This document shows, one piece after another, positions 49,100-57,841 of a stretch of 64,000 nt of DNA; positions within the stretch are counted from its first letter, which is position 1; each line of letters opens with the position of its first letter. The translations under genes and the position numbers were made by a program. The notes below the pieces were generated by a model. That model did not search any database. It saw nothing but the letters and a program-made list of their open reading frames with translations, and had not been told where the DNA came from. This stretch comes from Streptomyces xanthii (GTDB taxonomy: Bacteria > Actinomycetota > Actinomycetes > Streptomycetales > Streptomycetaceae), in contig NZ_CP061281.1 of the NCBI RefSeq assembly GCF_014621695.1, positions 1,240,001 through 1,304,000 on the forward strand. Direction: 5' to 3'.

Positions 49100-50353
49100 T
49101 CAGGCCGGTACGGGGGTGTAGACGGAGTTCTTCGCCGCGCTCTCCTCCACGGCGGCGAGGACGCGCTGCACCTGGAGCCCGTCGGCGAACGACGGGGCGG
49201 GCGCCGTGCGGGCCGCGATCGCGTGGACGAGGTCGCGGGCCTGGTGCGCGAAGGTGTGCTCGTAGCCGAGGCCGTGGCCCGGCGGCCACCAGCCCTCCAG
49301 GTAGGGGTGCTCGGGTTCGGTCACGAGGATGCGGCGGAAGCCGGCGCTGACGCCGGGTTCGGTGTGGTCGTGGAAGTACAGCTCGTTGAGGCGCTCCAGG
49401 TCGAAGGCCAGGGAGCCGCGCTCACCGTTGAGTTCCACTTTCAGGGCGTTCTTGCGGCCGGAGGCGAAGCGGGTCGCCTCGAAGGAGGCGAGTGCCCCGG
49501 AGGCGAAGCGGCCGGTGAACACGGCGGCGTCGTCGACGGTGACCTGCCCGACGCCGCCGGCGCCGGTCGCCGACAGGCCCGAGGTGGCGCCGGCCGGCAG
49601 CGGGCGTTCCTTGACGAAGGTCTCGGTGAGCGCGGAGACCCCGGCGACGGGCTCCCCCGCGAGGAACTGGGCGAGGTCGACGGCGTGCGCCCCCAGGTCA
49701 CCGAGTGCGCCCGAGCCGGCGTACGGCTTCTGCAGGCGCCAGGTGAGCGGGAAGGCGGGGTCGACGAGCCAGTCCTGGAGGTAGCTGACGCGGACGTGGC
49801 GCAGGGTGCCGAGGCGGCCCTCGGAGATCATCCGGCGGGCCAGCGCGATGGCCGGGACCCGCCGGTAGTTGAAGCCGGTCATGGCGAGCTGGCCGCGTGC
49901 GGCGGCGGCCCGCGCGGCCTCGGTCATCGCCTCGGCCTCCTCGACGGTGTTGGCGAGGGGCTTCTCGCACAGCACGTGCTTGCCGGCCTCGAGGGCGGCG
50001 ACGGCGATCTCGGCGTGGCTGTCGCCGGGGGTGCAGATGTCGACGAGGTCGACGTCGTCCCGGGCGATCAGCGCACGCCAGTCGGTCTCGGCCGCGGCCC
50101 AGCCGAGCCGGTCGGCCGCCTCGCGCACGGCCTGTCCGTCCCGCCCGCAGACCGCGGCGAGCCGGGGCCTGAGCGGAAGGTCGAAGGCGTGTCCGACCGT
50201 GCGCCACCCCTGGGAGTGGGCGGCGCCCATGAACGCGTAGCCGACCATGCCGACGCCGAGCACGGGCTTGTGCCCGCTCGCGCCGCTCCCCTCTCCGCCG
50301 CCGTCCCCCGTCGCTTCCCGGACCGTCGTCGGGCCCGTGCTGCTGCCTGCCAT
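49100..50353 (-). CDS. Gfo/Idh/MocA-family NAD(P)-dependent sugar oxidoreductase
   Basis: The product is 417 aa. The Rossmann motif GVGMVGYAFMGAAH (about 33-46) follows a disordered Gly/Ser-rich N-terminus of about 28 residues. The family motif CEKPLAN (Lys, Pro) lies near 128 and the C-terminal substrate domain starts at about 155, with GALGDLGAHAVDLAQF (conserved Asp/His). Members oxidise a sugar hydroxyl, frequently C3. ATG 50353 is supported by AGGAGGA. It starts 55 nt after the ABC binding-protein stop, and the TIM-barrel gene follows it. Confidence 0.92.
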   Translation of the reverse strand: MAGSSTGPTTVREATGDGGGEGSGASGHKPVLGVGMVGYAFMGAAHSQGWRTVGHAFDLPLRPRLAAVCGRDGQAVREAADRLGWAAAETDWRALIARDDVDLVDICTPGDSHAEIAVAALEAGKHVLCEKPLANTVEEAEAMTEAARAAAARGQLAMTGFNYRRVPAIALARRMISEGRLGTLRHVRVSYLQDWLVDPAFPLTWRLQKPYAGSGALGDLGAHAVDLAQFLAGEPVAGVSALTETFVKERPLPAGATSGLSATGAGGVGQVTVDDAAVFTGRFASGALASFEATRFASGRKNALKVELNGERGSLAFDLERLNELYFHDHTEPGVSAGFRRILVTEPEHPYLEGWWPPGHGLGYEHTFAHQARDLVHAIAARTAPAPSFADGLQVQRVLAAVEESAAKNSVYTPVPA

Positions 50354-50408
50354 GCGGAAGTCCTCCTCGTCCACGCCGTGATCGCCAGGTGCCTCGTGCC
50401 CGCACCCG

Positions 50409-51461
50409 TCACCTGAAGCCGGTCGGCATGTACTGACCGACGTTCTTCTTGTCGACGACGGCCGAGTACAGGGTCACGTGCGCGGGGATCTCGAACTCGG
50501 CCATGCCGCCGATCCCCTTGCCCTGTCCGAGGGCGCGGGCGAGGTCGATCGCGGACGCGGCCATCGTCGGCGGGTACAGGACGGTCGCCTTGAGCACGCT
50601 GTCGTCGGCCTCGATGGCCTGCATGGCGGAGAGCGCGCCCGCGCCGCCGACCATCAGGAAGTCGTCGCGTCCCGCCTGCTTGATGGCGCGCAGGGCGCCC
50701 ACACCCTGGTCGTCGTCGTGGTTCCACAGGGCGTCGAACTTCTTCTGCGCCTGGAGCAGCTGGGACATCTTGGCCTGCCCCGACTCGACGGTGAAGTCGG
50801 CGGCCTGGCGGGCCACCTTCTTGATGTTCGGGTAGTTCTTCAGGGCGTCGTCGAAGCCCTGGCTGCGCTGCTTGGTCAGTTCCAGGTTGTCGAGCCCGGC
50901 GAGCTCGACGACCGTCGCGTTCTTCTTGTCCTTGAGCTGCTCGCCGATGTAGTTGCCGGCGCTCAGGCCCATGCCGTAGTTGTCGCCGCCGATCCAGCAG
51001 CGGTAGGCCTGCGGGGTGTTGAAGATGCGGTCCAGGTTCACGACGGGGATGCCGGCGCGCATGGCCTTGAGGCCGACCTGGGTGAGGGCCTTGCCGTCGG
51101 CGGGCAGGATGACGAGGACGTCGACCTTCTTGTTGATAAGGGTCTCGACCTGGCCGATCTGGGCGGCGGTGTCGTTGGAGCCCTCCGTCGCCTCCAGGGT
51201 GACGTCGGAGTACTTCTTCGCCCGCTCCTTGGCGTTGTCGTTGATCGCGTTGAGCCAGCCGTGGTCGGCCTGGGGTCCGGCGAAGCCGATAATGACCTGC
51301 TTGCCGGGCTTGTCGTCGGCGACCGGCTGGTCGGCGGGCTTGCCGCCCGAACCGCCCTTGTCGCTGGGCTCGTTGCTGGTGCAGGCGGTGAGCAGGCCGC
51401 CCGTGGTGACGGCTGCGGCCGCGCCGAACAGGATGTTTCTGCGGCTCGTCATGTCTGGCAT
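50409..51461 (-). CDS. ribose-type sugar ABC transporter, substrate-binding lipoprotein
   Basis: The product is 350 aa. A twin-Arg-like start (TSRRNILFGA) with a lipobox LTAC (Cys27) suggests Tat export and lipid anchoring. The periplasmic-binding type 1 fold (RbsB-like) shows VIIGFAGPQADHGWLNAI, DVLVILPADG, VVNLDRIF and ALWNHDDDQGVGALRAI. It delivers a sugar to the adjacent permease. ATG 51461 has GGAAGGGA at about 8 nt; the in-frame ATG 51452 is less well placed. Confidence 0.93.
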   Translation of the reverse strand: MPDMTSRRNILFGAAAAVTTGGLLTACTSNEPSDKGGSGGKPADQPVADDKPGKQVIIGFAGPQADHGWLNAINDNAKERAKKYSDVTLEATEGSNDTAAQIGQVETLINKKVDVLVILPADGKALTQVGLKAMRAGIPVVNLDRIFNTPQAYRCWIGGDNYGMGLSAGNYIGEQLKDKKNATVVELAGLDNLELTKQRSQGFDDALKNYPNIKKVARQAADFTVESGQAKMSQLLQAQKKFDALWNHDDDQGVGALRAIKQAGRDDFLMVGGAGALSAMQAIEADDSVLKATVLYPPTMAASAIDLARALGQGKGIGGMAEFEIPAHVTLYSAVVDKKNVGQYMPTGFR

Positions 51462-51503
51462 GGCGTCGTCCCTTCCCGGGGCACGAGAGGTGGTGGGCTG
51501 GGG

Positions 51504-52523
51504 TCAGGTGGTGGAGTGGGCGTCACGTCGCTGGACGAGGACCGCGGCGACGATGATCGCGCCCTTGGCGATCTGCTGGACGTCGCTCTGGAGGTTGTTC
51601 AGCGCGAAGATGTTGGTGATCGTGGTGAAGATCAGGACGCCGAGCACGGAGCCGACGATGGTGCCGCGGCCGCCGGTGAGGAGGGTGCCGCCGATGATCG
51701 CGGCGGCGATGGCGTCGAGCTCGTAGAGGTTGCCGTTGGTGTTCTGTCCGGAACCGGCGAGCACGATCAGGAGGAACGCGGCGATGCCGCAGCACAGGCC
51801 GGACAGCAGGTACAGGTACAGACGCTGGCGGCGTACGTCGATGCCGGCGAGGCGGGCGGCCTCCGCGTTGCCGCCGACCGCGACGGAGCGGCGGCCGAAG
51901 GTGGTGCGGTTGAGGACGAGCCAGCCGATGACGGTGACCGCGGCGAAGACGAGGACGAGGGGCGGGATGCCGAGGATGTAGGAGTCCCGTTCGCCGAGGC
52001 TCAGCACGCCGTCGACCGTGACGACCTGCGTCTTCCCGTCGGTGATCTGGAGGGCGAGACCGCGGCCGGAGGCGAGCATCGCGAGGGTGGCGATGAACGG
52101 GACCATGCCGCCGTACGCGATGAGGAGGCCGTTGACCAGGCCGCAGGCGACGCCCACGACGATCGCGGTGAACAGGATGCCGGCGAAGCCGTACTCCTGC
52201 GTCGCGACGGTGGTGGCCCAGACGCTGGCCAGGGCGACGATCGCGCCGACGGAGAGGTCGATGCCGCCGGAGATGATCACGAAGGTCATGCCCACGGTGA
52301 CGACGCCGATGACGCTGGCCTGGGTGAGGATCAGCTGGACGTTGTCCGTGTCCAGGAAGCTGTCGGGCTGGGTGACGCCGCCGATGACGACGAGGACGGC
52401 GAGGACGCCCAGGAGGGAGAGGGTGCGCAGGTCCGTTCTCAGGAGGGTTCGGTGCGGGGTCTTGTGCGGGGCCGTAGCGCGCTTCGGCTCCGCCGGGCGG
52501 GCGGGGGTGGCGGGGTGCGTCAT
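51504..52523 (-). CDS. ribose-type sugar ABC transporter, permease
   Basis: The product is 339 aa with about 8-10 membrane helices. RbsC-family hallmarks are ISGGIDLSVGAIVAL, YGGMVPFIATLAML, RRSVAVGGNAEAARLAGI and GGTLLTGGRGTIVGSVLGV. It forms the membrane channel for the binding protein encoded 42 nt downstream. ATG 52523 follows AAAGGA. The 214-nt gap to the ATPase gene holds a half copy of a dispersed repeat. Confidence 0.93.
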   Translation of the reverse strand: MTHPATPARPAEPKRATAPHKTPHRTLLRTDLRTLSLLGVLAVLVVIGGVTQPDSFLDTDNVQLILTQASVIGVVTVGMTFVIISGGIDLSVGAIVALASVWATTVATQEYGFAGILFTAIVVGVACGLVNGLLIAYGGMVPFIATLAMLASGRGLALQITDGKTQVVTVDGVLSLGERDSYILGIPPLVLVFAAVTVIGWLVLNRTTFGRRSVAVGGNAEAARLAGIDVRRQRLYLYLLSGLCCGIAAFLLIVLAGSGQNTNGNLYELDAIAAAIIGGTLLTGGRGTIVGSVLGVLIFTTITNIFALNNLQSDVQQIAKGAIIVAAVLVQRRDAHSTT

Positions 52524-52638
52524 CGCGCCGGGGTCCTTTCTGGGCGGGAGCTGCTTCGGTGCGGGTTCGTCTTCGTGCGGGTGCGCCGCTCGCCGTCGCC
52601 GTGGCACGTCCTGTCTTCGGCGAGTGACGGTGCGTCGT

Positions 52639-52670
52639 GGCTGGTCGGGCGGTTCCCCGCGCCCCTGGAG
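52639..52670. repeat. half copy of the dispersed Streptomyces repeat
   Basis: GGCTGGTCGGGCGGTTCCCC followed by GCGCCCCTGGA matches one arm of the inverted repeat at 4752-4911. No second arm is visible. It lies in the 214-nt gap between the ABC ATPase and permease genes. Confidence 0.7.
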
Positions 52671-52737
52671 GGCCCAGCGGCGGCGGTTGTGGTCGCGCCC
52701 CGCGGCGGAGCCGCCGACCGATACGGCCACGGGCCCG

Positions 52738-54261
52738 TCATGCCGGAGCCCCTTCCATCACCAGGTCCAGGACCTCGTGTTCGGTCAGGGACTGGGCTCG
52801 GGACGTGTGGACGACCTTGCCCTCCCTCAGGACGAGGACGCGGTCCGCGAGGCCGAGGACCTCGGGGACCTCGCTGGAGACCAGGAGGACGGCCAGGCCC
52901 TCGTCGGCGAGGCGGCGGATGACGGCGTAGAGCTCGGCGCGGGCGCCGACGTCGACGCCGCGGGTCGGCTCGTCGAGGAGCAGGACCTTGCAGCCGCGCA
53001 GGAGCCAGCGGGCGAGGACCGCCTTCTGCTGGTTGCCGCCGGAGAGGGTGCGCACGGGGACGGAGGGGTCGTCGGGGCGCAGGGAGAGGTCGCGGGTCGC
53101 GCGGTGCGCCGCGTCCCGTTCCGCCGCCCGGTTCAGCCAGCCGCCGTGCGCGAAGCGGGACATGGAGGAGACGGAGACGTTCCGGGTCACGGACTCGAGC
53201 ATCAGGAGGGCCTGCGCCTTGCGTTCCTCGGGGGCGAGCCCGAGTCCGGCGCGGACGGCCGAGCGGACGCTGCCCGGGCGCAGGGCCGTACCGGCGACGG
53301 TGACCGTGCCGCTGCTCGGCCGCCGTGCCCCGTAGATCGTCTCCAGGATCTCGGAGCGGCCGGAGCCGACCAGACCGGCGAGGCCGACGATCTCGCCGGG
53401 GCGGACGTCCAGGTCGAGCGGGGCGAACTCGCCGCTGCGGGAGAGGTCACGGACCGTCAGGACGGGTTCCGCGACCGGCTCTTCGGCGGGCCGGTCGGGG
53501 AAAACGTACTCGACGTTGCGGCCCGTCATGAGGGAGACGACGTCGCGGGTCGGGGTGTCCTTCGCGGGGAGGCCGACGGCCACGGCACGTCCGTCCTTGA
53601 GGACGGTGACGCGGTCGCCGATGCGGCGGATCTCCTCCAGGCGGTGCGAGATGTAGACGACGGCGACGCCGTCGGCGGTGAGGTCGCCGACGATGCGGAA
53701 GAGGTTGTCGGTCTCGTCGGGGTCGAGCGCCGCGGAGGGCTCGTCCATCACGATGAGCCGGACGTCGTGGGAGAGGGCGCGGGCCATGGAGACGATCTGC
53801 TGGTGCGCGGCGGAGAGGTCGCCGACGAGGGTGCCGGGGTCGATCTCGCCGTGTCCGAGCCGTTTGAGCAGGGCGGCCGTCGACGCTTTGGCCTCGCGTC
53901 CCCGTACGACGAAGCCGGCGGAGGTCGGCTCATGGCCGAGGTGGACGTTCTCGGCGACGGACAGGCCTTCCACCAGGTCGAGTTCCTGGTAGATCGTGGC
54001 GATGCCGAGGCGCATGGCGGCGATCGGGGAGCGCAGGGTGACCGTCTCGCCGGCCCAGGTGATGGCACCGTCGTCGGGCTGGTGGGCGCCGGCGAGCACC
54101 TTGATGAGCGTGGACTTGCCCGCGCCGTTCTGTCCGAGCAGGCAGTGCACCTCGCCGGCCCGGACCTCCAGGTCCACTCCGTCGAGGGCGCGGACGCCGG
54201 GGAACGACTTGGTGATGCCGGACATGGTGAGCAGCGGTGGTGCGGATGCCGAAGGTGCCAT
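52738..54261 (-). CDS. ribose-type sugar ABC transporter, tandem ATPase
   Basis: The product is 507 aa with two nucleotide-binding domains, RbsA-like. NBD1 has Walker A GQNGAGKST, signature LSAAHQQ, Walker B LIVMDEPSAAL and the H-loop YISHR. NBD2 has the degenerate P-loop GLVGSGRSE typical of this family, signature LSGGNQQK and Walker B VLLLDEPTRGVD. It energises the permease encoded next. It is the first gene of the transporter operon. ATG 54261 follows AAGGGAA. A direct repeat lies in its promoter region. Confidence 0.94.
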   Translation of the reverse strand: MAPSASAPPLLTMSGITKSFPGVRALDGVDLEVRAGEVHCLLGQNGAGKSTLIKVLAGAHQPDDGAITWAGETVTLRSPIAAMRLGIATIYQELDLVEGLSVAENVHLGHEPTSAGFVVRGREAKASTAALLKRLGHGEIDPGTLVGDLSAAHQQIVSMARALSHDVRLIVMDEPSAALDPDETDNLFRIVGDLTADGVAVVYISHRLEEIRRIGDRVTVLKDGRAVAVGLPAKDTPTRDVVSLMTGRNVEYVFPDRPAEEPVAEPVLTVRDLSRSGEFAPLDLDVRPGEIVGLAGLVGSGRSEILETIYGARRPSSGTVTVAGTALRPGSVRSAVRAGLGLAPEERKAQALLMLESVTRNVSVSSMSRFAHGGWLNRAAERDAAHRATRDLSLRPDDPSVPVRTLSGGNQQKAVLARWLLRGCKVLLLDEPTRGVDVGARAELYAVIRRLADEGLAVLLVSSEVPEVLGLADRVLVLREGKVVHTSRAQSLTEHEVLDLVMEGAPA

Positions 54262-54292
54262 GGCTGTTCCCTTGTGAACGGGTGCGGGCCGG

Positions 54293-54343
54293 TTTCGGGG
54301 CAGGGCTGAGCGGAGGTCTGTTTTCGGGCAGGGCGGAGCGGAG
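54293..54343. promoter_or_regulatory. direct repeat upstream of the ABC transporter operon
   Basis: Two similar copies (54293-54315 and 54322-54343) read TTTCGGG(G)CAGGGC followed by TGAGCGGAG or GGAGCGGAG. Start-to-start spacing is 29 nt, roughly three helical turns, so they could be paired binding sites for a regulator 30-80 nt upstream of the ATPase start. They do not resemble the 23-bp ROK-site candidate. Confidence 0.4.
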
Positions 54344-54522
54344 CACTGTGCTGCGTCGGAGAGCGAAGGCCTCGAAGGGCGCGGGGAAAGGGCGTGCGGC
54401 GGCGCTTGGTGACACGTGTGCATGCTGCGGGAACACGAGGGTTCCCACGGGTGCGGGTGGCGCTGTTCCGGAGCCGGGCGGCGGCGTCCGCCCGGGCGTG
54501 GCGTGCTGAGCCCCGGGAGGGG

Positions 54523-55713
54523 CTACGCGGGTGAGAACAGGTGGTCGCTGATGAGGCGGGCTCCGCCGATGACTCCGGCGGTGGGGCCGAGCTCTCCCAG
54601 GACGATGGGCAGGTTGCCGGTCGCCAGGGGCAGCGACTGGCGGTAGACCTGGGTGCGCAGGGCGGCGAGCAGCGTGTGGCCGAGGCCGGTGACCCCGCCG
54701 CCGATGACGACGAGGCCGGGGTTGAAGAAGCTGACGAGGGACGCGATGACCTGGCCGGTGCGGTTGCCGCCCTCGCGGATCAGGTCGAGGGCGGTGGCGT
54801 CGCCGGCCGCGGCGGCCACCGCGACGTCCGCCGCGCTGAGCTTCCCGGCCGACTCCAGTCGTCCGGCGAGCTCGGGCGAGCGGCCGTCCCGTGCGGCGTC
54901 CTCGGCGTCGCGGGCGAGTGCCGCGCCGCTGAAGTACGCCTCCAGGCAGCCCTTGTTGCCGCAGGCGCAGGGCCTGCCGTCGGGCTCGACCTGGATGTGT
55001 CCGATGTCGCCGGCCGAACCGGTCGTCCCGCGGTAGACCTCACCGCCGACGACGATCCCGCAGCCGATACCGGTGCCGATCTTGACGCAGAGGAAGTCGC
55101 GCGCCTGGCGGGCCACGCCCGCATGCTGCTCCCCCATCGCCATGAGGTTCACGTCGTTGTCGACCATGACGGGGCAGCCCAGTTCCTGACTGAGCGCCTC
55201 GCGGACCGGGAAGCCGTCCCAGCCGGGCATGATCGGCGGCGCGACGGGCACGCCCTCGGGGAAGCGGACGGGGCCGGGCACTCCGATGCCCGCTCCGTCG
55301 AACCCCTCGGCGAGTCCGGACGCCTTCAACTTGGCAGCCATGGCGAGGACTTGCTCGAAGACCGCGACCGGCCCCTCCCGCACGTCCATGGGCTGGGTGA
55401 TGTGCCCGAGGACCTCCAGCTCGGCGTTGGTGACGGCGACGTCGACCGAGGTCGCGCCGATGTCGACGCCGAGGAAGCGGAGTTCGGGAGCGAGCCGGAT
55501 GTTGTGGGAGCGGCGGCCGCCGCGCGAGGCGGCGAGTCCGTCGGCGACCACGAGTCCGGTCTCCAGGAGCCGGTCCACCTCGACGGCCAGCTTCGACCGG
55601 GAGAGGTCGATCTGATCACCGAGCTGGGCCCGGGAGTTGGGCCCTCCGTCGCGCAGCAGTCGCAGCAGGCGCGCCTGATGCGCGTTCGCGGGTCGAGCCG
55701 TCATGCGTCTCAC
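54523..55713 (-). CDS. ROK-family transcriptional repressor
   Basis: The product is 396 aa. An N-terminal winged helix (about 10-70, LLRLLRDGGPNSRAQLGDQI and LSRSKLAVEVDRLLETGLV) is followed by the ROK sugar-kinase-like domain: LGVDIGATSVDVAV (ATP-site-like), GIGVPGPV, MVDNDVNLMAMGE (Asp base) and the zinc motif CACGNKGCLEAY. It senses a sugar and derepresses its operon. It is next to the ribose-type ABC operon on the same strand. GTG 55713 has GGAGG 5 nt upstream; ATG 55704 is too far from it. A putative operator lies at 55817. Confidence 0.92.
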   Translation of the reverse strand: MRRMTARPANAHQARLLRLLRDGGPNSRAQLGDQIDLSRSKLAVEVDRLLETGLVVADGLAASRGGRRSHNIRLAPELRFLGVDIGATSVDVAVTNAELEVLGHITQPMDVREGPVAVFEQVLAMAAKLKASGLAEGFDGAGIGVPGPVRFPEGVPVAPPIMPGWDGFPVREALSQELGCPVMVDNDVNLMAMGEQHAGVARQARDFLCVKIGTGIGCGIVVGGEVYRGTTGSAGDIGHIQVEPDGRPCACGNKGCLEAYFSGAALARDAEDAARDGRSPELAGRLESAGKLSAADVAVAAAAGDATALDLIREGGNRTGQVIASLVSFFNPGLVVIGGGVTGLGHTLLAALRTQVYRQSLPLATGNLPIVLGELGPTAGVIGGARLISDHLFSPA

Positions 55714-55816
55714 GTGCCCCTCCCCGCCTCTTCGGGCTCCAGTGGCCTTGCTTTCGACGGTGAACGTAGCAGCGCCTGCCGGGTGTGGGAAGAAGTTGCG
55801 CAGGAATCACCCACGA

Positions 55817-55839
55817 CTTTCTCCAGTCACAGGACAAAG
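55817..55839. promoter_or_regulatory. candidate ROK operator between ROK and PucR-type genes
   Basis: Arms CTTTCTCC (55817-55824) and GGACAAAG (55832-55839) form a near-palindrome (CTTTsTCC). It matches the site at 47978-48000 in all but two central bases. It lies 104 nt upstream of the ROK start and 78 nt upstream of the divergent PucR-type gene, so autoregulation is likely. Confidence 0.65.
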
Positions 55840-55916
55840 CCCGGTGCGGCGGCTCCTGTTCACGGGGCGCCGACGATCTCTGTTCCGGACCGCCGTCACC
55901 TCATTACGCTGCGGGG

Positions 55917-57131
55917 ATGGAGCACGAGCAGCTGCGGATGACCGGGCTCGGGCCGGGTCCCGACGCGATGATGCGGATCGTCGCGTACTTCGACGGGCTC
56001 GGGGAGTCGGCGGCCGACGCGGACACCGTCGTACGGCGGGCGGCCGCGCTCGCGCAGTGCGGCGTCGGCGCCCGGCTGGCCTCGGGTGCCGTCGTCCGCC
56101 GCGGCCCGCAGGGCGACCGGCCCGGCGGGCAGCCCGGGGGAATGCCCGCCGGGGACCGGGAGGTCTGGCTGGAACGCACGGGCCCCGCGCACCCCCTGGA
56201 CCCCGTCCTCCTGGACCGGCTGTCGCACACGCTGCGCATGCTGGAGGTCCGCACGCCGTCCCGCTCCGATCTGCACCTGGGCGACCCGGCTCTGGTGGAG
56301 GTCCTGCTCTCCGACACCGAGCAGCGCACCGACCGGGGCCGCGCCGTGGAGCTGTCGGGCCTGGACCCGGGCCGGGACGTACGGGTCCTGGCGCTGTACG
56401 CGGACCGGGTCGGCCCCGTGCTCGAACTGATCGAGCGGCTCTGCCCGGGGCGGCTCGTCCGCTCGGCTCCGATCGACGGGCTGACCGCGGTGCTCACGCA
56501 GACCCCGGTCGAGGACCGCACCCTGTGCGACGCCCTGCACTCGGCGCTCGCGGACGCGGTCCCCGCGCCGCCGCGCCCCGCGCAAGGGCGTGCCCGCGGG
56601 CCCTGGATCGGCGTCGGCGAGCGGATGAGCGTGTACGCGGCGCCGACCTCGTGGGCGCAGGCGCGGCGTGCGCTGCGTTTCGCGTCGTCGACGGTGTACG
56701 GGCGGCGGGCGGTGGCGTTCGGCCGGCTCGGGCCGCTCGATCTGCTGGCCGACGTGCCGCCGGGCCGGCTGCTCGGGGCGCGCGGCATCGCGCACATCAA
56801 CGCGCTGGCGGCGACGGCGACGGGCGCCCAGGACGTGGACACGCTGGAGGCGTTCTGCGTCTACGGCTCGCTGCGCCGGACCGCCGCCGAACTCCACGTG
56901 CACCACAGCACGGTGGCGAGCCGGCTGGCCCGGGTGGAGGCGGAGACGGACTGGGACCTCGGGAACTCGATCGACCGGTTCGTGGCGACGCTGGTGCTGA
57001 TGATGCGGCGGATGGCCCTGTCCTCGGCGGAGCTGGCGGCGGCGGAAGGCGCGGCCGCGGAAGGCGCGGCCGTGGACGGAGGGACGAGGGCGGACGGCGG
57101 GACGGGCGAAGCGGCGGGCGACACGGCGTAG
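55917..57131 (+). CDS. PucR-type helix-turn-helix regulator
   Basis: The product is 404 aa. No N-terminal domain is recognised (residues 1-280 are alpha/beta with LALYADRVGPVLEL). The C-terminal PucR-type HTH (about 310-370) reads DTLEAFCVYGSLRRTAAEL followed by HVHHSTVASRLARVE. The tail is low-complexity Ala/Gly/Glu from imperfect 15-nt DNA repeats. It is divergent from ROK and may share its operator region, which would tie it to the sugar locus (inference). Confidence 0.85.
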   Translation: MEHEQLRMTGLGPGPDAMMRIVAYFDGLGESAADADTVVRRAAALAQCGVGARLASGAVVRRGPQGDRPGGQPGGMPAGDREVWLERTGPAHPLDPVLLDRLSHTLRMLEVRTPSRSDLHLGDPALVEVLLSDTEQRTDRGRAVELSGLDPGRDVRVLALYADRVGPVLELIERLCPGRLVRSAPIDGLTAVLTQTPVEDRTLCDALHSALADAVPAPPRPAQGRARGPWIGVGERMSVYAAPTSWAQARRALRFASSTVYGRRAVAFGRLGPLDLLADVPPGRLLGARGIAHINALAATATGAQDVDTLEAFCVYGSLRRTAAELHVHHSTVASRLARVEAETDWDLGNSIDRFVATLVLMMRRMALSSAELAAAEGAAAEGAAVDGGTRADGGTGEAAGDTA

Positions 57132-57286
57132 GCCCGGCGGCACCCGACAGGAGTCGGCCGTCGCCCGCCCATCCGCCGACGGCCGTCTGCTGTCCGTGCC
57201 GGGGCGCGCTGAGCAGAATCGGCTCCACCCACAGAGCCCTTCTCCCGAACTCCCCCAGAGCCCTTCTCCAGAAGAGGAACCGCCCT

Positions 57287-57841
57287 ATGGCCGTCATCGA
57301 TTCGCAGCGCACCTGGGCCCCGCTCGAGGAGCGTCTCGCCGCCACGAAGGACGAGCGGCACCGTGTGGTGCTGAGTGCGGTGATCGAGCACATGAAGGCC
57401 GAGGCCGAGCCGGACCTCGACCGCCTGATGGCCACCCTGTCCCCCGCGCCGGACTACCACTTCTGGTCCGCCGGCAAGGACATCGGCCCGAAGACCACGG
57501 ACGGCGTGCGCACGTACTACGCCGCATTCGTCGCCTCGCGGAGCAATGTCCTCGAGTACGAGATCGAGCGCCTCGTCCTGGACGACCACTGCCTGGTCAC
57601 CGAGGGGAACCTGAAGCAGGTCTACCCCGGCTCGTACGCGGCGCAGCTCGGTTTCCCGGTGGACGACGAGTCCGCCGACTACCTGATCGTGAACCGGCAG
57701 CTGCTGCTGTGGCCGGTGGACGAGAACGGCCTGATCCAGGGCGAGGACTCGTACAGCTCGGGCCCGATGAGCATCACGAAGCTGTCGTTCGACGAACTGC
57801 CGCAGCAGTACGTCGACATGGTGCACGGGGACCGGCGCTAG
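57287..57841 (+). CDS. NTF2-like (SnoaL-type) protein
   Basis: The product is 184 aa with the cone-shaped alpha+beta NTF2 fold pattern: helical residues 20-60 (ERHRVVLSAVIEHMKAEAEPDLDRLMATL), then beta strands around YHFWSAG, YYAAF, EIERLVLDDHCLVTEGN and ADYLIVNRQLLLWPV. The fold serves enzymes and binding proteins, so no reaction can be assigned. GAAGAGGAA lies 8 nt before the ATG. It ends 4 nt into the convergent GntR gene. Confidence 0.8.
   Translation: MAVIDSQRTWAPLEERLAATKDERHRVVLSAVIEHMKAEAEPDLDRLMATLSPAPDYHFWSAGKDIGPKTTDGVRTYYAAFVASRSNVLEYEIERLVLDDHCLVTEGNLKQVYPGSYAAQLGFPVDDESADYLIVNRQLLLWPVDENGLIQGEDSYSSGPMSITKLSFDELPQQYVDMVHGDRR

Noticed and set aside
43118..50416. Plus-strand open frame of more than 2400 codons antisense to the PQQ/ThuA and sugar genes
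   Set aside because: It is the high-GC antisense frame: the opposite strand has clear families, starts and operon spacing, while this frame is Val/Gly/Glu/Arg low-complexity with no motif.
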